Source: Nocardia paucivorans NBRC 100373 (GTDB lineage: Bacteria; Actinomycetota; Actinomycetes; Mycobacteriales; Mycobacteriaceae). Taken from it: a stretch of 64,000 nt of DNA. Positions 10,470 to 18,403 of the stretch are shown here, in pieces; position 1 is the stretch's first letter, and every line of letters begins with the position of its first letter. The translations under genes and the position numbers were made by a program. The stretch covers positions 1 through 64,000 of the forward strand of contig NZ_BAGE01000127.1 of assembly GCF_000308675.1 (NCBI RefSeq), read 5' to 3'. Under the pieces are notes generated by a model. The model searched no databases. It was not told the origin of the DNA and saw only the letters and a list, made by a program, of their open reading frames with translations.

Positions 10470-11140
10470 ATACCGACCGAATCCTCGGAACACGTTCCGG
10501 TGTAGAGCCGACCGGTCTTTTCGCTCCGGACTCGGAAACCGAGGCCATCGAACACCCCCGAGCGGCCGAGCTGCGCCGATGGGCTCGCGATTACCTGTGC
10601 CGACCCCACCCGGACCTCGGTCGCCCCGGTCCTGTCTGTCCCTACACCAGTCACGCCATCGCGCGTCGGTACCTATGGGCCGCGTTCGTCGACGGTTGTG
10701 ATATCGGCGTCCAGCGGCTCGAGGATATCGTCGACGATCTGTACGACCTGTTCCCCTCCCTACCGCCGCGGGATCCACCCGATTCGCAGTTCAAAGCCGT
10801 CCTCGCCGTCTTTCCCGACCTCACCGACCACGCGGCCATCGACACCGTCCAACGCGACCTGAAAACCAGGTTCGTCGACAAAGGCCTGATGCTCGGCCAG
10901 TTCTATCCGGGGTGCACCTATCCCGGGCTGCACAATCCGGCATTCCCGGCGCTCGACGCGCCCTTGCCGATGCTCGCCGTCCGCCATATGGCTCCGACCG
11001 ACTATCCGTTCCTCACCTCCCGCCCCGAATGGATCGACACCTATCTCCGGATCTTCGCGCCCGCCATCCCCGGGTTCGTCACCACGGTCATGTCCGGCAA
11101 ACTCGTGCAGCCACTCACCGTTCCGGAAAACGCTTCGTGA
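10466..11140 (+). CDS. DUF6875-type protein coupled to the NRPS
   Basis: A 224-residue cytosolic protein whose start overlaps the NRPS stop in ATGA, so the two are co-translated. This start is preferred over in-frame upstream starts inside the NRPS because of the overlap. I recognise the layout as the DUF6875 family from memory: an N-terminal CPYTSHAI-like stretch, then a helical part, then a conserved C-terminal block (LMLGQFYPGC, LHNPAFPALDAPLPMLAVRH, DYPFLTSRPEW). No catalytic motif can be named, no signal peptide or membrane segment is visible, and the function is unknown. The tight coupling suggests a role in peptide tailoring or synthetase function. Confidence 0.8.
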   Translation: MNTDRILGTRSGVEPTGLFAPDSETEAIEHPRAAELRRWARDYLCRPHPDLGRPGPVCPYTSHAIARRYLWAAFVDGCDIGVQRLEDIVDDLYDLFPSLPPRDPPDSQFKAVLAVFPDLTDHAAIDTVQRDLKTRFVDKGLMLGQFYPGCTYPGLHNPAFPALDAPLPMLAVRHMAPTDYPFLTSRPEWIDTYLRIFAPAIPGFVTTVMSGKLVQPLTVPENAS

Positions 11141-11160
11141 GATATTTCCGGGCCCGTTTT

Positions 11161-11194
11161 CGCAGGGGCGCCCGGGTGTTCGTTCGCCCCTGCG
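11161..11194. terminator. Stem-loop between convergent genes
   Basis: A perfect 10-bp inverted repeat, CGCAGGGGCG and CGCCCCTGCG, with a 14-nt loop lies 20 bp after the DUF6875 stop and before the convergent TetR stop. There is no T tract, as is common in high-GC actinomycetes. It could serve transcripts from both sides. Confidence 0.55.
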
Positions 11195-11256
11195 TCGCGG
11201 CCCGCCGGAGCAAAGGTCGGTGGCAGGTATCGGGGACAGGACCGCGGAGCCGAGCG

Positions 11257-11829
11257 TCAGCGGGGGATTACGCGCTCCACCACCGTATGCACCAGCTCCG
11301 CCGCTCGCTTCTCGTCGAAGATCTCCGGGAGCGTGAGCCGTTCGAGGATGAGCCAGTTCAGGGCGAGATACAGGATCGTGACGGTGTCCTCGTCGCCCGG
11401 CATTCCGTGTTCCAGGTGATTGCGGATATTGAAATCCAGATCGGCGCGCACTCGTTCGGTGAGCAGGGCCTGGAGTTCGGGGCGTCGGGTGGCTTCCAGT
11501 CGGAGTTCGAGCAGCGCGAGATAGCCGGTGCGGAAGCGGGTTACGCGGTCCACCACCTCGGCCATGAGTCCGGCGACGGTTTCGCGGGTGCGCGGCCCGT
11601 GTAGTTCGGCCATGACCGTCGCGTCGGGGACCAGTCGCTCGTAATAACGGTTTCCCACCTGTACGAGGAGGTCATCGCGGTTGGTGAAGTAGTTGGAGGT
11701 AGTCCCGGTGGGCACCCCCGCCTCCTTGTCCACTGCGCGGAAGGTCAGGCCGCGGGCGCCTTCGCGGGCCAGGACCTCGATCGATGCATCCAGTAAGGCC
11801 TGTCGACGCTCCGGATTCGTACGAACCAC
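11257..11829 (-). CDS. TetR family transcriptional regulator
   Basis: About 190 residues. The N-terminal helix-turn-helix (RRQALLDASIEVLAREGARGLTFRAVDKEAGVPTG is spread over residues 8-42, with the TSNYFTNRDDLL recognition region after it) is typical of TetR. The C-terminal half is a helical ligand domain. I chose the GTG at 11829, which has a GGAG about 10 nt upstream. An ATG at 11844 would begin almost inside the adjacent inverted repeat and has no ribosome-binding site. The gene is divergent from a RibD/DHFR-like enzyme and the intervening repeats fit autoregulation and control of that enzyme. Confidence 0.9.
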   Translation of the reverse strand: MVRTNPERRQALLDASIEVLAREGARGLTFRAVDKEAGVPTGTTSNYFTNRDDLLVQVGNRYYERLVPDATVMAELHGPRTRETVAGLMAEVVDRVTRFRTGYLALLELRLEATRRPELQALLTERVRADLDFNIRNHLEHGMPGDEDTVTILYLALNWLILERLTLPEIFDEKRAAELVHTVVERVIPR

Positions 11830-11845
11830 TTGACACCACTCCATC

Positions 11846-11885
11846 TGTAGTACTACGTTGAAACTACTTCAAGTATAGTACTACA
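11846..11885. promoter_or_regulatory. Composite inverted-repeat operator between TetR and DHFR-like gene
   Basis: TGTAGTACTA at 11846 and TAGTACTACA at 11876 form a perfect 10-bp inverted repeat. Each arm also contains the palindrome TAGTACTA. Between them, TTGAA and TTCAA form a second, inner inverted repeat (11858-11873). The site covers most of the 55-70 bp between the two divergent starts, the expected place for the TetR dimer. Confidence 0.65.
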
Positions 11886-11900
11886 AATAAGGTGGTAAAC

Positions 11901-12476
11901 ATGCGAAAGCTGGTCTACTACGTGGGGGTCTCCCTCGACGGTTACATCGCGGGTCCGCAAGGTGAGTTCGATTTCTATCCGGTGAGCGAGGACATGATGG
12001 CCTGGGGCCCCGAGTATTACCCGGAGTCCATACCCACCCACCTCCGTGAGCAGGTCGGCATGCCGATCGATACGCCGAACAAGGCCTGGGGCACCGTGGT
12101 CATGGGCCGTGGCACCTACGAACCGGCGCTCGCGGCGGGCGTCACCAGTCCGTACGACCACATGAAGCAGTACATCTTCTCGAGCACTCTCGCTCCGGTG
12201 GACAATCCACAGGTGACGGTTGTCGACACCGATCCGGCGGAGCTGGTGCGGCAGCTGAAGAAGGAAGAGGGTCTGGACATCTGGCTCTGTGGCGGTGGAA
12301 ACCTGGCCGCTCAACTCATCGACGAGATCGACCAATTGATCATCAAGAGCTACCCGGTGATCGCGGGCGACGGCATCAGCGCCTTCACCGGCAGGTTCCA
12401 ACCCACCCGGTTTGCGGTCACCCGACGGCAGGAGTTCGGCAACGGGGCGCAGATCACCTGGTTCGACCGCGTGTGA
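11901..12476 (+). CDS. RibD C-terminal / dihydrofolate-reductase-fold protein
   Basis: A 191-residue single-domain cytosolic protein. It has the family's N-terminal strand and loop (MRKLVYYVGVSLDGYIAG), the central VMGRGTYEP nucleotide-binding segment and the WLCGGGNLAAQL glycine motif. Such proteins are NADPH-dependent reductases of the pyrimidine-reductase fold, and most have unknown substrates. ATG 11901 is chosen because AAGGTGG sits 6 nt upstream. It is divergent from the TetR gene, which probably represses it. Another member of the family lies at 51184-51759. Confidence 0.88.
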   Translation: MRKLVYYVGVSLDGYIAGPQGEFDFYPVSEDMMAWGPEYYPESIPTHLREQVGMPIDTPNKAWGTVVMGRGTYEPALAAGVTSPYDHMKQYIFSSTLAPVDNPQVTVVDTDPAELVRQLKKEEGLDIWLCGGGNLAAQLIDEIDQLIIKSYPVIAGDGISAFTGRFQPTRFAVTRRQEFGNGAQITWFDRV

Positions 12477-12543
12477 TGCGGCGCGATCCCGCCGGAGATC
12501 CGGTTCCCCGGCGTCGTGGACTTTTTCGAAAGGCGGTACCGAT

Positions 12544-12678
12544 ATGCGAAAGCAGCACAGCACCTATCACCCCATCCGGGATGACCGGACACGCCTCGTG
12601 GTTCGTCCCGCGCCTCCGCGCACGGTCGTCATCTCCAGGAGCGGATGGGCCCGGCACGGTGGTCGCGGCGCGCGATAA
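12544..12678 (+). CDS. Possible 44-residue basic protein
   Basis: A short frame starting ATGCGAAAGC behind AAAGGCGG, 68 bp after the DHFR-like gene. The first ten bases of the frame match the start of that gene, so this may be a copied start region rather than a gene. The product is Arg-rich with no domain, and its 3' part overlaps the end of the opposite-strand Imm5-like gene. Confidence 0.25.
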   Translation: MRKQHSTYHPIRDDRTRLVVRPAPPRTVVISRSGWARHGGRGAR

Positions 12679-13267
12679 CGCCCGACCGGTGTTCGGTGAT
12701 CGGTTGACGACCGGTCGCCGCGCACCGCAACGAGGCGTCCAGTTCCCGCGCCAGCTCGCCCACACGACCATGGCCGGCGGGAGCGTTCGGATAACGCATC
12801 AGCACGGCCACCACGACCGGGCCGGCCAGAATCCGGGCCTTCGTCATGTGCTCCGCGCCGACGGTGCGGTCGTCGCCGGCGGCGAGTTCGAAAGACCGGG
12901 CCGCGTGTGCGGCCGAACCGAGGATGTGCAGAACCTGGGTCGCTTTCGCGAGGGGGTGGAGAAACGCCGCCCCCGCCGCGGCGGCGGCCGCTCGCGCGGC
13001 CTCACTCGCGGCGGCCTGTCCTGTCTCACGCGCTGCTCGGTACGCCCGGTGCGCATCCCACGCGGCGTCTCGAATCGCCTTGGTTCGTTCGGCTCCGTCC
13101 GCGAAGGCCCGCGCGGCATCGATCGCGACTCGTGGGCGCTCGTCCTCGGGGCGGGCGGTGTGGAAGATCGTCAAGGCGGGTTCCGCGCAGGCCACGGCAT
13201 AGCGGGTGACCTCGCGTAGTTCGGCCATATCGAGCTCGATCGTCGGATTCCTGTCGGCCGGGTCCAT
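12629..13267 (-). CDS. Imm5-like putative immunity protein
   Basis: A 212-residue Ala- and Arg-rich helical protein without signal peptide or membrane segment. Its core (LREVTRYAVACAEPALTIF, ARAFADGAERTKAIRDAAWDAHRAYRAARE, then AAHAARSFELA) resembles the Imm5-like putative immunity family, which guards against polymorphic toxins in some contexts; in actinomycetes most members stand alone. No toxin gene is adjacent here. ATG 13267 is chosen because the conserved block starts at once after it (MDPADRNPTIELDM); the frame stays open upstream without homology. The family call is from memory. Confidence 0.65.
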   Translation of the reverse strand: MDPADRNPTIELDMAELREVTRYAVACAEPALTIFHTARPEDERPRVAIDAARAFADGAERTKAIRDAAWDAHRAYRAARETGQAAASEAARAAAAAAGAAFLHPLAKATQVLHILGSAAHAARSFELAAGDDRTVGAEHMTKARILAGPVVVAVLMRYPNAPAGHGRVGELARELDASLRCAATGRQPITEHRSGVIARRDHRAGPIRSWR

Positions 13268-13270
13268 GGC

Positions 13271-13302
13271 ATTCAACCGTATCGTTGAACCATCGGTTGA
13301 AT
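13271..13302. promoter_or_regulatory. Inverted repeat upstream of the Imm5-like gene
   Basis: ATTCAACCG (13271) and CGGTTGAAT (13294) form a perfect 9-bp inverted repeat. The first arm also pairs with GTTGAA at 13284, giving TTCAAC-N6-GTTGAA. It begins 4 bp before the chosen start of the Imm5-like gene, so it could be an operator over its promoter. No cognate regulator is adjacent. Confidence 0.45.
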
Positions 13303-13391
13303 CTCTCCGGTGATACCGGCAGGACAATGCCGCGAAACCTTCAAGACGAGGTGCTGTATGGGCGCGGCGGGTCCGCTGTTGCGCAGCCCGG

Positions 13392-13736
13392 TTATCGGGC
13401 ACTCGCGATCGCGTTGTGCGCCCGCGTGGTGAATGCGTCGAGCACATCGATACGAACATCGGGAACCTCGACTCCCATCACCAGACCATCGGTGGTGACG
13501 GTGAAATCGAAGGCGAAGAACGAACAGCAGCTCGACTCCCGCGCCGCCAGATCCCGCGCGACCGATTCGGCGACGGGATCCACCACGAGCTCGAGGCGGG
13601 TCGGTTCCGGTCGGCGAACACTGCGCGCCGACTCGGCGAAGAAACGGTCGAACTCGCCGATCCGAATCGGCTGTTCCGTGGTGGGCAGGGTACACGTCTC
13701 CGGCACCCACCCGGCGCTACCGGCGGAAATCATCAT
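13392..13736 (-). CDS. Small conserved actinobacterial protein with a CCSFF motif
   Basis: A 114-residue protein: CTLPTTEQPIRIGEFDRFF near the start, a middle TRLELVVDP strand, then ARESSCCSFFAFDFT. I know this pattern as a widespread small actinobacterial family, often near MerR-type genes, with no assigned function. The paired cysteines suggest metal or thiol chemistry, but this is inference. The ATG at 13736 is one of two adjacent ATGs, a GTG lies just upstream, and the frame runs on without homology, so the start is uncertain by a few codons. Confidence 0.7.
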   Translation of the reverse strand: MMISAGSAGWVPETCTLPTTEQPIRIGEFDRFFAESARSVRRPEPTRLELVVDPVAESVARDLAARESSCCSFFAFDFTVTTDGLVMGVEVPDVRIDVLDAFTTRAHNAIASAR

Positions 13737-13822
13737 CACACCACGGTAGGCCCGTGCTCCGCTGCCGTCACCGCTCGACAGATTCCGCGATCGCCGCGCG
13801 AACGATCCCGCATGTCTGTGAC

Positions 13823-13886
13823 AACGGCCCCGAAACGCAACGGCCCCGAAACACAACAGCCCCGAAACGCAACGGCCCCGAAACGA
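13823..13886. repeat. Four-unit 16-bp tandem repeat
   Basis: Four consecutive 16-bp units of consensus AACGGCCCCGAAACGC; units 2 to 4 differ from the first by one or two bases. The unit length is not a multiple of three. It lies in the 356-bp stretch 13737-14092 between two minus-strand genes, where I see no convincing gene. It is a candidate variable-number locus. Confidence 0.85.
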
Positions 13887-14092
13887 AGGCAATGGCGAGC
13901 GGCAGTGGTATTCGACCGACGATTCGCTCCCCTGGCGCCGCGCGATCCGGAGATACCGTCGGCGCGGCGTCTTCGGGTGCGTCCCGGTGGGAGTCCTGTC
14001 CGGACGGGTCCGGCTCCGTCCGGGCTGCTCGATCTCGCGCCGTAACCGACATGGACGACGCCGAGAGGTATGCCGTGTCGCCGGGTTTCGGC

Positions 14093-14947
14093 TCAGATGG
14101 CCCGTTTCACCTTCGCCGCGTATTCGTAGCGGCGTTCCCAATCCGGCCCGTCCGGGGCGATGATCACCCGCTCGACGCCGTTCGCCGCGTACTCGGCCAA
14201 TTGCTCGGCGGCGCGGGTGGGGTCGTCGGAGAGCGCGGGAGCGACAATCGTGACGGCCGGTGTGGGCCTGCTGTATTCGTCGGCGAAGCGCGTCAGTTCG
14301 GCGACCGCGGCCGGCAGGGCATCGGGACCGAGGCCGAGGGCGATCCAACCGTCGGCATAGGCCGCGGCGCGGCGGCGGGCCCGGGGGCCGTCGCCGGCCA
14401 CGAGCACCGGCGGCATATCGGAGCCCGGTGTCAGGGCGACCTCTGTCCCGTCGGGCAGCGTCGTGGCCCGGCCCGCCACCAGATCCGGTAGGGCTGCGAG
14501 CGCCTCATCGGTGTGTCGGCCCCGTTCGGCGAACGATGCGCCCGCAGCGCGCCAACCGATATCGCCGTGGACCGGATTGCCGGTGCCGACTCCGAGCAGC
14601 AGCCGGTTACCGGAGACGTATTGGAGAGTCGCGATCTGTTTCGCCGCCCACGCCACCGGGCGCAGCGCGAGCAGCAGTACCCCGTAGCCGACCCGGATGC
14701 GGTCGGTCACCGCGGCGGCGGTGGACAGCACGACCGTGCTCTCCAGTATCGGCGCACTGGCCACCAGATGGTCGGTCGACCACACCGAGTCGAGGCCGAA
14801 GTTCTCGGCGAGCCGTGCCGCGGCGCGGATATCGCCGAGAATCGGCTGCGCCGGGTCGGGGGTGGAGGTGGGCAGGATGACACCGATATCGAGAGGCAAG
14901 ACAGTCCTATCGTGTTCAGGCCTATCGTGTTCAGGCCGTTCGTCCAT
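14093..14947 (-). CDS. LLM class F420-dependent oxidoreductase
   Basis: About 284 residues of the luciferase-like monooxygenase fold. Seen are LPLDIGVILPT at the start, DSVWSTDHLV, the RIRVGYGVLLLALRPVAWAAKQIATL strand-helix, GNRLLLGVGTG and VLVAGDGPRARRRAAAYADGWI. In actinomycetes these enzymes use the deazaflavin F420 or FMN for hydride transfer on unknown substrates. ATG 14947 precedes a duplicated PEHDR peptide made by a 15-bp DNA duplication. A TTG at the LPLDIG block is an alternative start and would exclude the duplication. Confidence 0.9.
   Translation of the reverse strand: MDERPEHDRPEHDRTVLPLDIGVILPTSTPDPAQPILGDIRAAARLAENFGLDSVWSTDHLVASAPILESTVVLSTAAAVTDRIRVGYGVLLLALRPVAWAAKQIATLQYVSGNRLLLGVGTGNPVHGDIGWRAAGASFAERGRHTDEALAALPDLVAGRATTLPDGTEVALTPGSDMPPVLVAGDGPRARRRAAAYADGWIALGLGPDALPAAVAELTRFADEYSRPTPAVTIVAPALSDDPTRAAEQLAEYAANGVERVIIAPDGPDWERRYEYAAKVKRAI
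14906..14935. repeat. Perfect 15-bp tandem duplication at the LLM gene start
   Basis: The 15-bp unit CCTATCGTGTTCAGG occurs twice in direct succession. In the minus-strand frame it encodes PEHDR twice, so it keeps the frame. It lies before the first conserved strand of the oxidoreductase, in the region where the true start is unsure. Confidence 0.9.
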
Positions 14948-15497
14948 AGGGGATGGGAAGCTCGATAGGGGAAACCGCCGCCGCGGCGAAAAATTCCGAA
15001 CCGTTCTCTTCGTGGAGGACGGGTGCCACCCCGGCGGCCGTTGGGGGAGAAAGCGATTCGCGAGAAGTTCACTACCGATGAGTAATCTTCGTCGACGATA
15101 TCCATGCGGATGTGATCTCCGCCCTATTTCCGGTCGGCGCCGAGCGGTCGTGATCATTCCTCGCCGGCAAACACTCCGAATACCCACCACACGACACCGT
15201 CGACCGTTCGGCCGAGGTTTTCGGCCACCGCGAGCGCATCCTCGACCTGCTTCCCCGACGACGGCGCGCGGCCGGTCCGTCCGATCCGTCGTGAATACCT
15301 CATCGGCACCGGTGATCTGCTGTTTTGTCGTCTCGAAGGGTGTGATCACCGGAGTGGTCGGTCCGATATCGATGTCCTCTTCGGGTACGGTCGCTTTCGG
15401 TATTGGGACTACCACTATGCGTCGGCGGGGAAAGCGCGGTACCGTAGCGCCGCGTGATTACCTGTCTGCCGTCGTACCTCCCCGGTCGGGAGTCGAG
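14948..15497. other. 550-bp intergenic region
   Basis: This lies between the divergent LLM oxidoreductase and the membrane-protein gene and should hold both promoters. The left third is A+T-richer than its surroundings. Apart from one doubtful minus-strand frame at 15154-15303, I see no gene, strong hairpin or repeat. Confidence 0.6.
15154..15303 (-). CDS. Possible 49-residue protein
   Basis: A short ATG-TGA frame whose product ends in a helical stretch and a hydrophobic tail (KQVEDALAVAENLGRTVDG, then VVWWVFGVFAGEE). The amphipathic then hydrophobic pattern looks less random than a shadow frame, but there is no clear ribosome-binding site and no family match. Confidence 0.25.
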   Translation of the reverse strand: MRYSRRIGRTGRAPSSGKQVEDALAVAENLGRTVDGVVWWVFGVFAGEE

Positions 15498-17291
15498 ATG
15501 ACCATCGAGCAATCCGTCGAGCACCCGGTCGAAGACGATGTCACGCAGCTGGCGCGGCGAGTCGAGAAAGCTCGCCGGCGGCTCGCCTACCAGTTCGACC
15601 CCGCCTTGACCGAGGCGTTGTCCGAGGGTGAACTGCAAGCCGAGCGCGAACTGGCCGAACGTATTCGCGAACAGGAACGCGAACAACGTTGGAAGGAGAT
15701 CCAGGCGGCGGCCTCGGCGGCCGATCGTGCCCGACAGACCACCCAGGAGATCGAGAAGGCCGATATGCGAGATCTGCTGATCGCACGCAAGGCGATCGCC
15801 GCACAGCGTCGGGAATCCAGTCCCCATGCCAAACTCGCATCGCTGTACCGGCACCGCGCCTGGTCGCTGCGCGCACTGGCCGGTGTGGTCGGTGCGGGCA
15901 TGCTGTGGTCGGCGGTCAATGTCCAGCAGAACATCGCGCCCACCGGACCGACCGATCCGCTGTTCTGGTTCAGTTATCTGCTGGAGGCGATGATCAGCGT
16001 CTGTCTGGTCATCATCATGATCGGTACCAGCAAGGTCTCCGAATGGGAGGTGCTCGACAGTCGCGGTCAGGTCGTGGCCGCCGAGCTCGCCCTGCTGTCG
16101 CTCACCGTCGGGTTGAACACCTACCCCTATATCCAGGCCGGCAACTGGTATGACGTTGCCGTGCACGCGGTCGCTCCGGTGATGATCGGTGTTGCGCTGC
16201 TCATCCACGAGGCGGTGAGCTCCCGGTACGGTATGGCCATCGCGCGGGCCACCGAGCAGGTCCGGGATCTGCCCGACCCGGCCGAACAGATCCGCCGCAC
16301 CCTGCCCCGGGTCGGCTACCACCTGAGCGCGGCGGCCGATGCGGCGCAGGCTCTTCCGGAACAGAGTTACGGGGAGCTCGAGGAGGCCTCCTCGTCGGAA
16401 TCCGACGAGTACGTCGATATCGTCGACGCGGAGGAGGCCGGTGAGGAGCCCGAAACGGCGGAGTCCGCGAGTTCGGGCGCCGATTCCGCGAGCAAGGAGG
16501 CTGCGGCGCCGAGCGGCGGCACGACGCGGAATGCCTTCTCGGGCGCGAACGGTTCGGCGCGGTTCACCGACTCCGCGGGGACCGACGGTCGCTCGACGAC
16601 ATTGTCGTTGGACGACCTGCTGAGTGCCGCCGATGGTGTTTCGTCCACCAAGTCCGCGGCCAAACTCAAGGCCGATGTGCCTCTCGACGAACAGCTCGCG
16701 GATTGGTCTCCGCCGCTGAGTGCCACGGATGCCCCGGCGCCGCCGGCGAAGAAGGCCACCTCGGCCAAGTCGACGACCCGCACCACATCGAAGAGCGCCA
16801 CTGCGCGCAGCGCTTCGTCCGGTGGGTCGACAGCCGCGAAGAAGTCGACCGCCGGTGCGGGAGCGGATGCCTCCGGTGCCGCGGAAGGCACGCCGGCACC
16901 CGCCAAGAAGACCGGTCGTTCCGCATCGGCCAAGTCCACTTCGTCCACCGAATCGTCCTCCGCGTCGAAGAAGTCCGGAGGCCGGTCGGGGAAGGCGAGC
17001 GCGTCGGAGAATTCGGCCGGGTCCGCCGAATCGGTGGCCGGTTCCGGCGCGGTATCCGAATCGGCCGCCGGCTCGTCGACCCCGGGCGCGAACGGCGCGG
17101 AGAACTCGGGGTCCGGTGACGATGGCAGTATCGTCGCCGCCTACCCGCATATCTTCCGACCCAACAGCACCTATGACACCGGTCAGTACCGGGTGGCGGA
17201 TATGCTGGAACAGGATATCGCCAAGATGCAGGCCGAGCGGGAGCGTCGCCGGGCGCAGGCGGCTCGGAGCGCATCCAAGAGCGGGGCATGA
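15498..17291 (+). CDS. Four-helix membrane protein with long Ser/Ala/Lys-rich tail
   Basis: A 597-residue protein. Residues 1-110 form a charged, coiled-coil-like cytosolic domain. About four membrane segments follow (near 115-135, 155-175, 187-205, 214-236). From about residue 270 to the end it is a low-complexity tail rich in Ser, Ala, Gly, Lys and acidic residues, ending in a conserved-looking YPHIFRPNSTYDTGQYRV and an Arg/Lys helix. ATG 15498 has GGGAG 5 nt upstream. The membrane core loosely resembles the four-helix DUF2637/Spd-like proteins of actinobacterial plasmids, but no transfer genes are near. Function unknown. A DUF1992 gene follows after 29 bp. Confidence 0.85.
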   Translation: MTIEQSVEHPVEDDVTQLARRVEKARRRLAYQFDPALTEALSEGELQAERELAERIREQEREQRWKEIQAAASAADRARQTTQEIEKADMRDLLIARKAIAAQRRESSPHAKLASLYRHRAWSLRALAGVVGAGMLWSAVNVQQNIAPTGPTDPLFWFSYLLEAMISVCLVIIMIGTSKVSEWEVLDSRGQVVAAELALLSLTVGLNTYPYIQAGNWYDVAVHAVAPVMIGVALLIHEAVSSRYGMAIARATEQVRDLPDPAEQIRRTLPRVGYHLSAAADAAQALPEQSYGELEEASSSESDEYVDIVDAEEAGEEPETAESASSGADSASKEAAAPSGGTTRNAFSGANGSARFTDSAGTDGRSTTLSLDDLLSAADGVSSTKSAAKLKADVPLDEQLADWSPPLSATDAPAPPAKKATSAKSTTRTTSKSATARSASSGGSTAAKKSTAGAGADASGAAEGTPAPAKKTGRSASAKSTSSTESSSASKKSGGRSGKASASENSAGSAESVAGSGAVSESAAGSSTPGANGAENSGSGDDGSIVAAYPHIFRPNSTYDTGQYRVADMLEQDIAKMQAERERRRAQAARSASKSGA

Positions 17292-17320
17292 GCGCCACCA
17301 CCGGGTGAGGGGGTGCGGCA

Positions 17321-17833
17321 ATGACGGAGCGGAAACCACCGGACATCGGTTTCGAGTCCTGGGTGGACCGCAAGATCCGCGAGGCGACCGAACGTGGCGA
17401 GTTCGAGAACTTGCGCGGGGCCGGCAAACCCCTCCCCGGTGCGGGTAACCCCTATTACGACGAGGACTGGTGGCTGAAGGAATACCTGCGGCGGGAAGGG
17501 GTGGATGGCGAGGCGCTGCTACCCGCGTCGCTGCTGTTGCGTCGTGATGTGGAACGCTTGCCGGAAACGGTGGCCGAGTTGCGGTCCGAACAGCAGGTGC
17601 GCGAGGAGGTTTCCGCGCTCAACCATCGGATCGTGGAATGGCTGCGCATGCCGACCGGCCCGCATATCCCCCTCTCCCCGGTGGACGCCGACGAGATCGT
17701 TCGACAGTGGCGCCGCCGGCGTGGGCGGGAGCCACGCCTCGCGCCTCCGCCGCCCACCCGGCCGCCGACGCCGACGGGGGAGCCGCCGATGCGGTATTCG
17801 TGGTGGCGGCGGCTGCTTCGGCGCGGCGGATGA
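17321..17833 (+). CDS. DUF1992 (DnaJ-homologue subfamily C28-like) protein
   Basis: A 170-residue protein with the DUF1992 signature over residues 8-75: WVDRKIREATERGEFENLRG, GKPLPG, YYDEDWWLKEYLRREGV. A helical region and a Pro/Arg-rich C-terminus follow. The family occurs in bacteria and in human DNAJC28, lacks a J domain here, and has no known bacterial role. It probably shares a transcript with the membrane protein 29 bp upstream. Confidence 0.9.
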   Translation: MTERKPPDIGFESWVDRKIREATERGEFENLRGAGKPLPGAGNPYYDEDWWLKEYLRREGVDGEALLPASLLLRRDVERLPETVAELRSEQQVREEVSALNHRIVEWLRMPTGPHIPLSPVDADEIVRQWRRRRGREPRLAPPPPTRPPTPTGEPPMRYSWWRRLLRRGG

Positions 17834-17890
17834 CTTCGTATCGCGCGGTTGGGGATGGCGGACTCGCGCCCGGTGCGCTTGTATGGCGGA

Positions 17891-18319
17891 ATGGATCTAC
17901 ACACACTCGCCGACCGGATCGAGATCACCGATCTGTTCACCCGGTACGCGCATGCCGTCGACAGTCGGGACTGGGACCTCTACCGCACGGTTTTCACTCC
18001 GGACGCGCAAATCGATTACAGCGCCGCGGGTGGGCCCAGTGGTGATCTCGAGACGGTGGTGGCGGCCTTGGCCGAGCAGTTGCGGCTGTTCCGCCGCACC
18101 CAACATTTCGTCTCCAATATCGATGTGCGGCTCGACGGTGATCGTGCAACGGTGCGGGCGATGTTCTTCAACCCGATGATCGTGTCGGAAGGTAGGCAGT
18201 TCACCTGCGGCGGCTGGTACAACCACGATCTGATCCGCACCGCGGACGGTTGGCGGAGCGCCCGTCTGGTGGAGGAGGCGGCCTGGTTCGACGGTCTGGA
18301 ACAAGCCTTCGCCGAGTAG
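17891..18319 (+). CDS. SnoaL-like / NTF2-fold protein
   Basis: A 142-residue protein of the NTF2-like superfamily. Seen are the opening helix (LADRIEITDLFTRYAHAVDS), RDWDLYRTVFTPDAQIDYSA, the TQHFVSNIDVRLDGDRA strand and the closing GWYNHDLIRTADGWRSARL hairpin. Members act as small hydrolases, isomerases or dehydratases on polyketide- or steroid-like substrates; the catalytic role here is not evident. ATG 17891 is chosen since conserved sequence starts there and GGCGG lies just upstream. A second, unlike member follows at 18451. Confidence 0.87.
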   Translation: MDLHTLADRIEITDLFTRYAHAVDSRDWDLYRTVFTPDAQIDYSAAGGPSGDLETVVAALAEQLRLFRRTQHFVSNIDVRLDGDRATVRAMFFNPMIVSEGRQFTCGGWYNHDLIRTADGWRSARLVEEAAWFDGLEQAFAE

Positions 18320-18403
18320 GTCCGGTCCTGGATTCACCAGGTCCGGTTCGGCGGGGTCCCCGGAACTCCGAAGGGATCGGTGACCGTCCCCGCGCCATAA
18401 AAT

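Noticed and set aside
13737..14092. Long open frames on both strands between the CCSFF gene and the LLM gene
   Set aside because: They are Arg/Pro-rich high-GC shadows crossing the 16-bp repeat without a ribosome-binding site.
15498..17291. Part of a conjugative element, because of the Spd/DUF2637-like membrane core
   Set aside because: No integrase, att-like repeat, replication or TraB-type gene is near, and the neighbour is a DUF1992 housekeeping-type gene.
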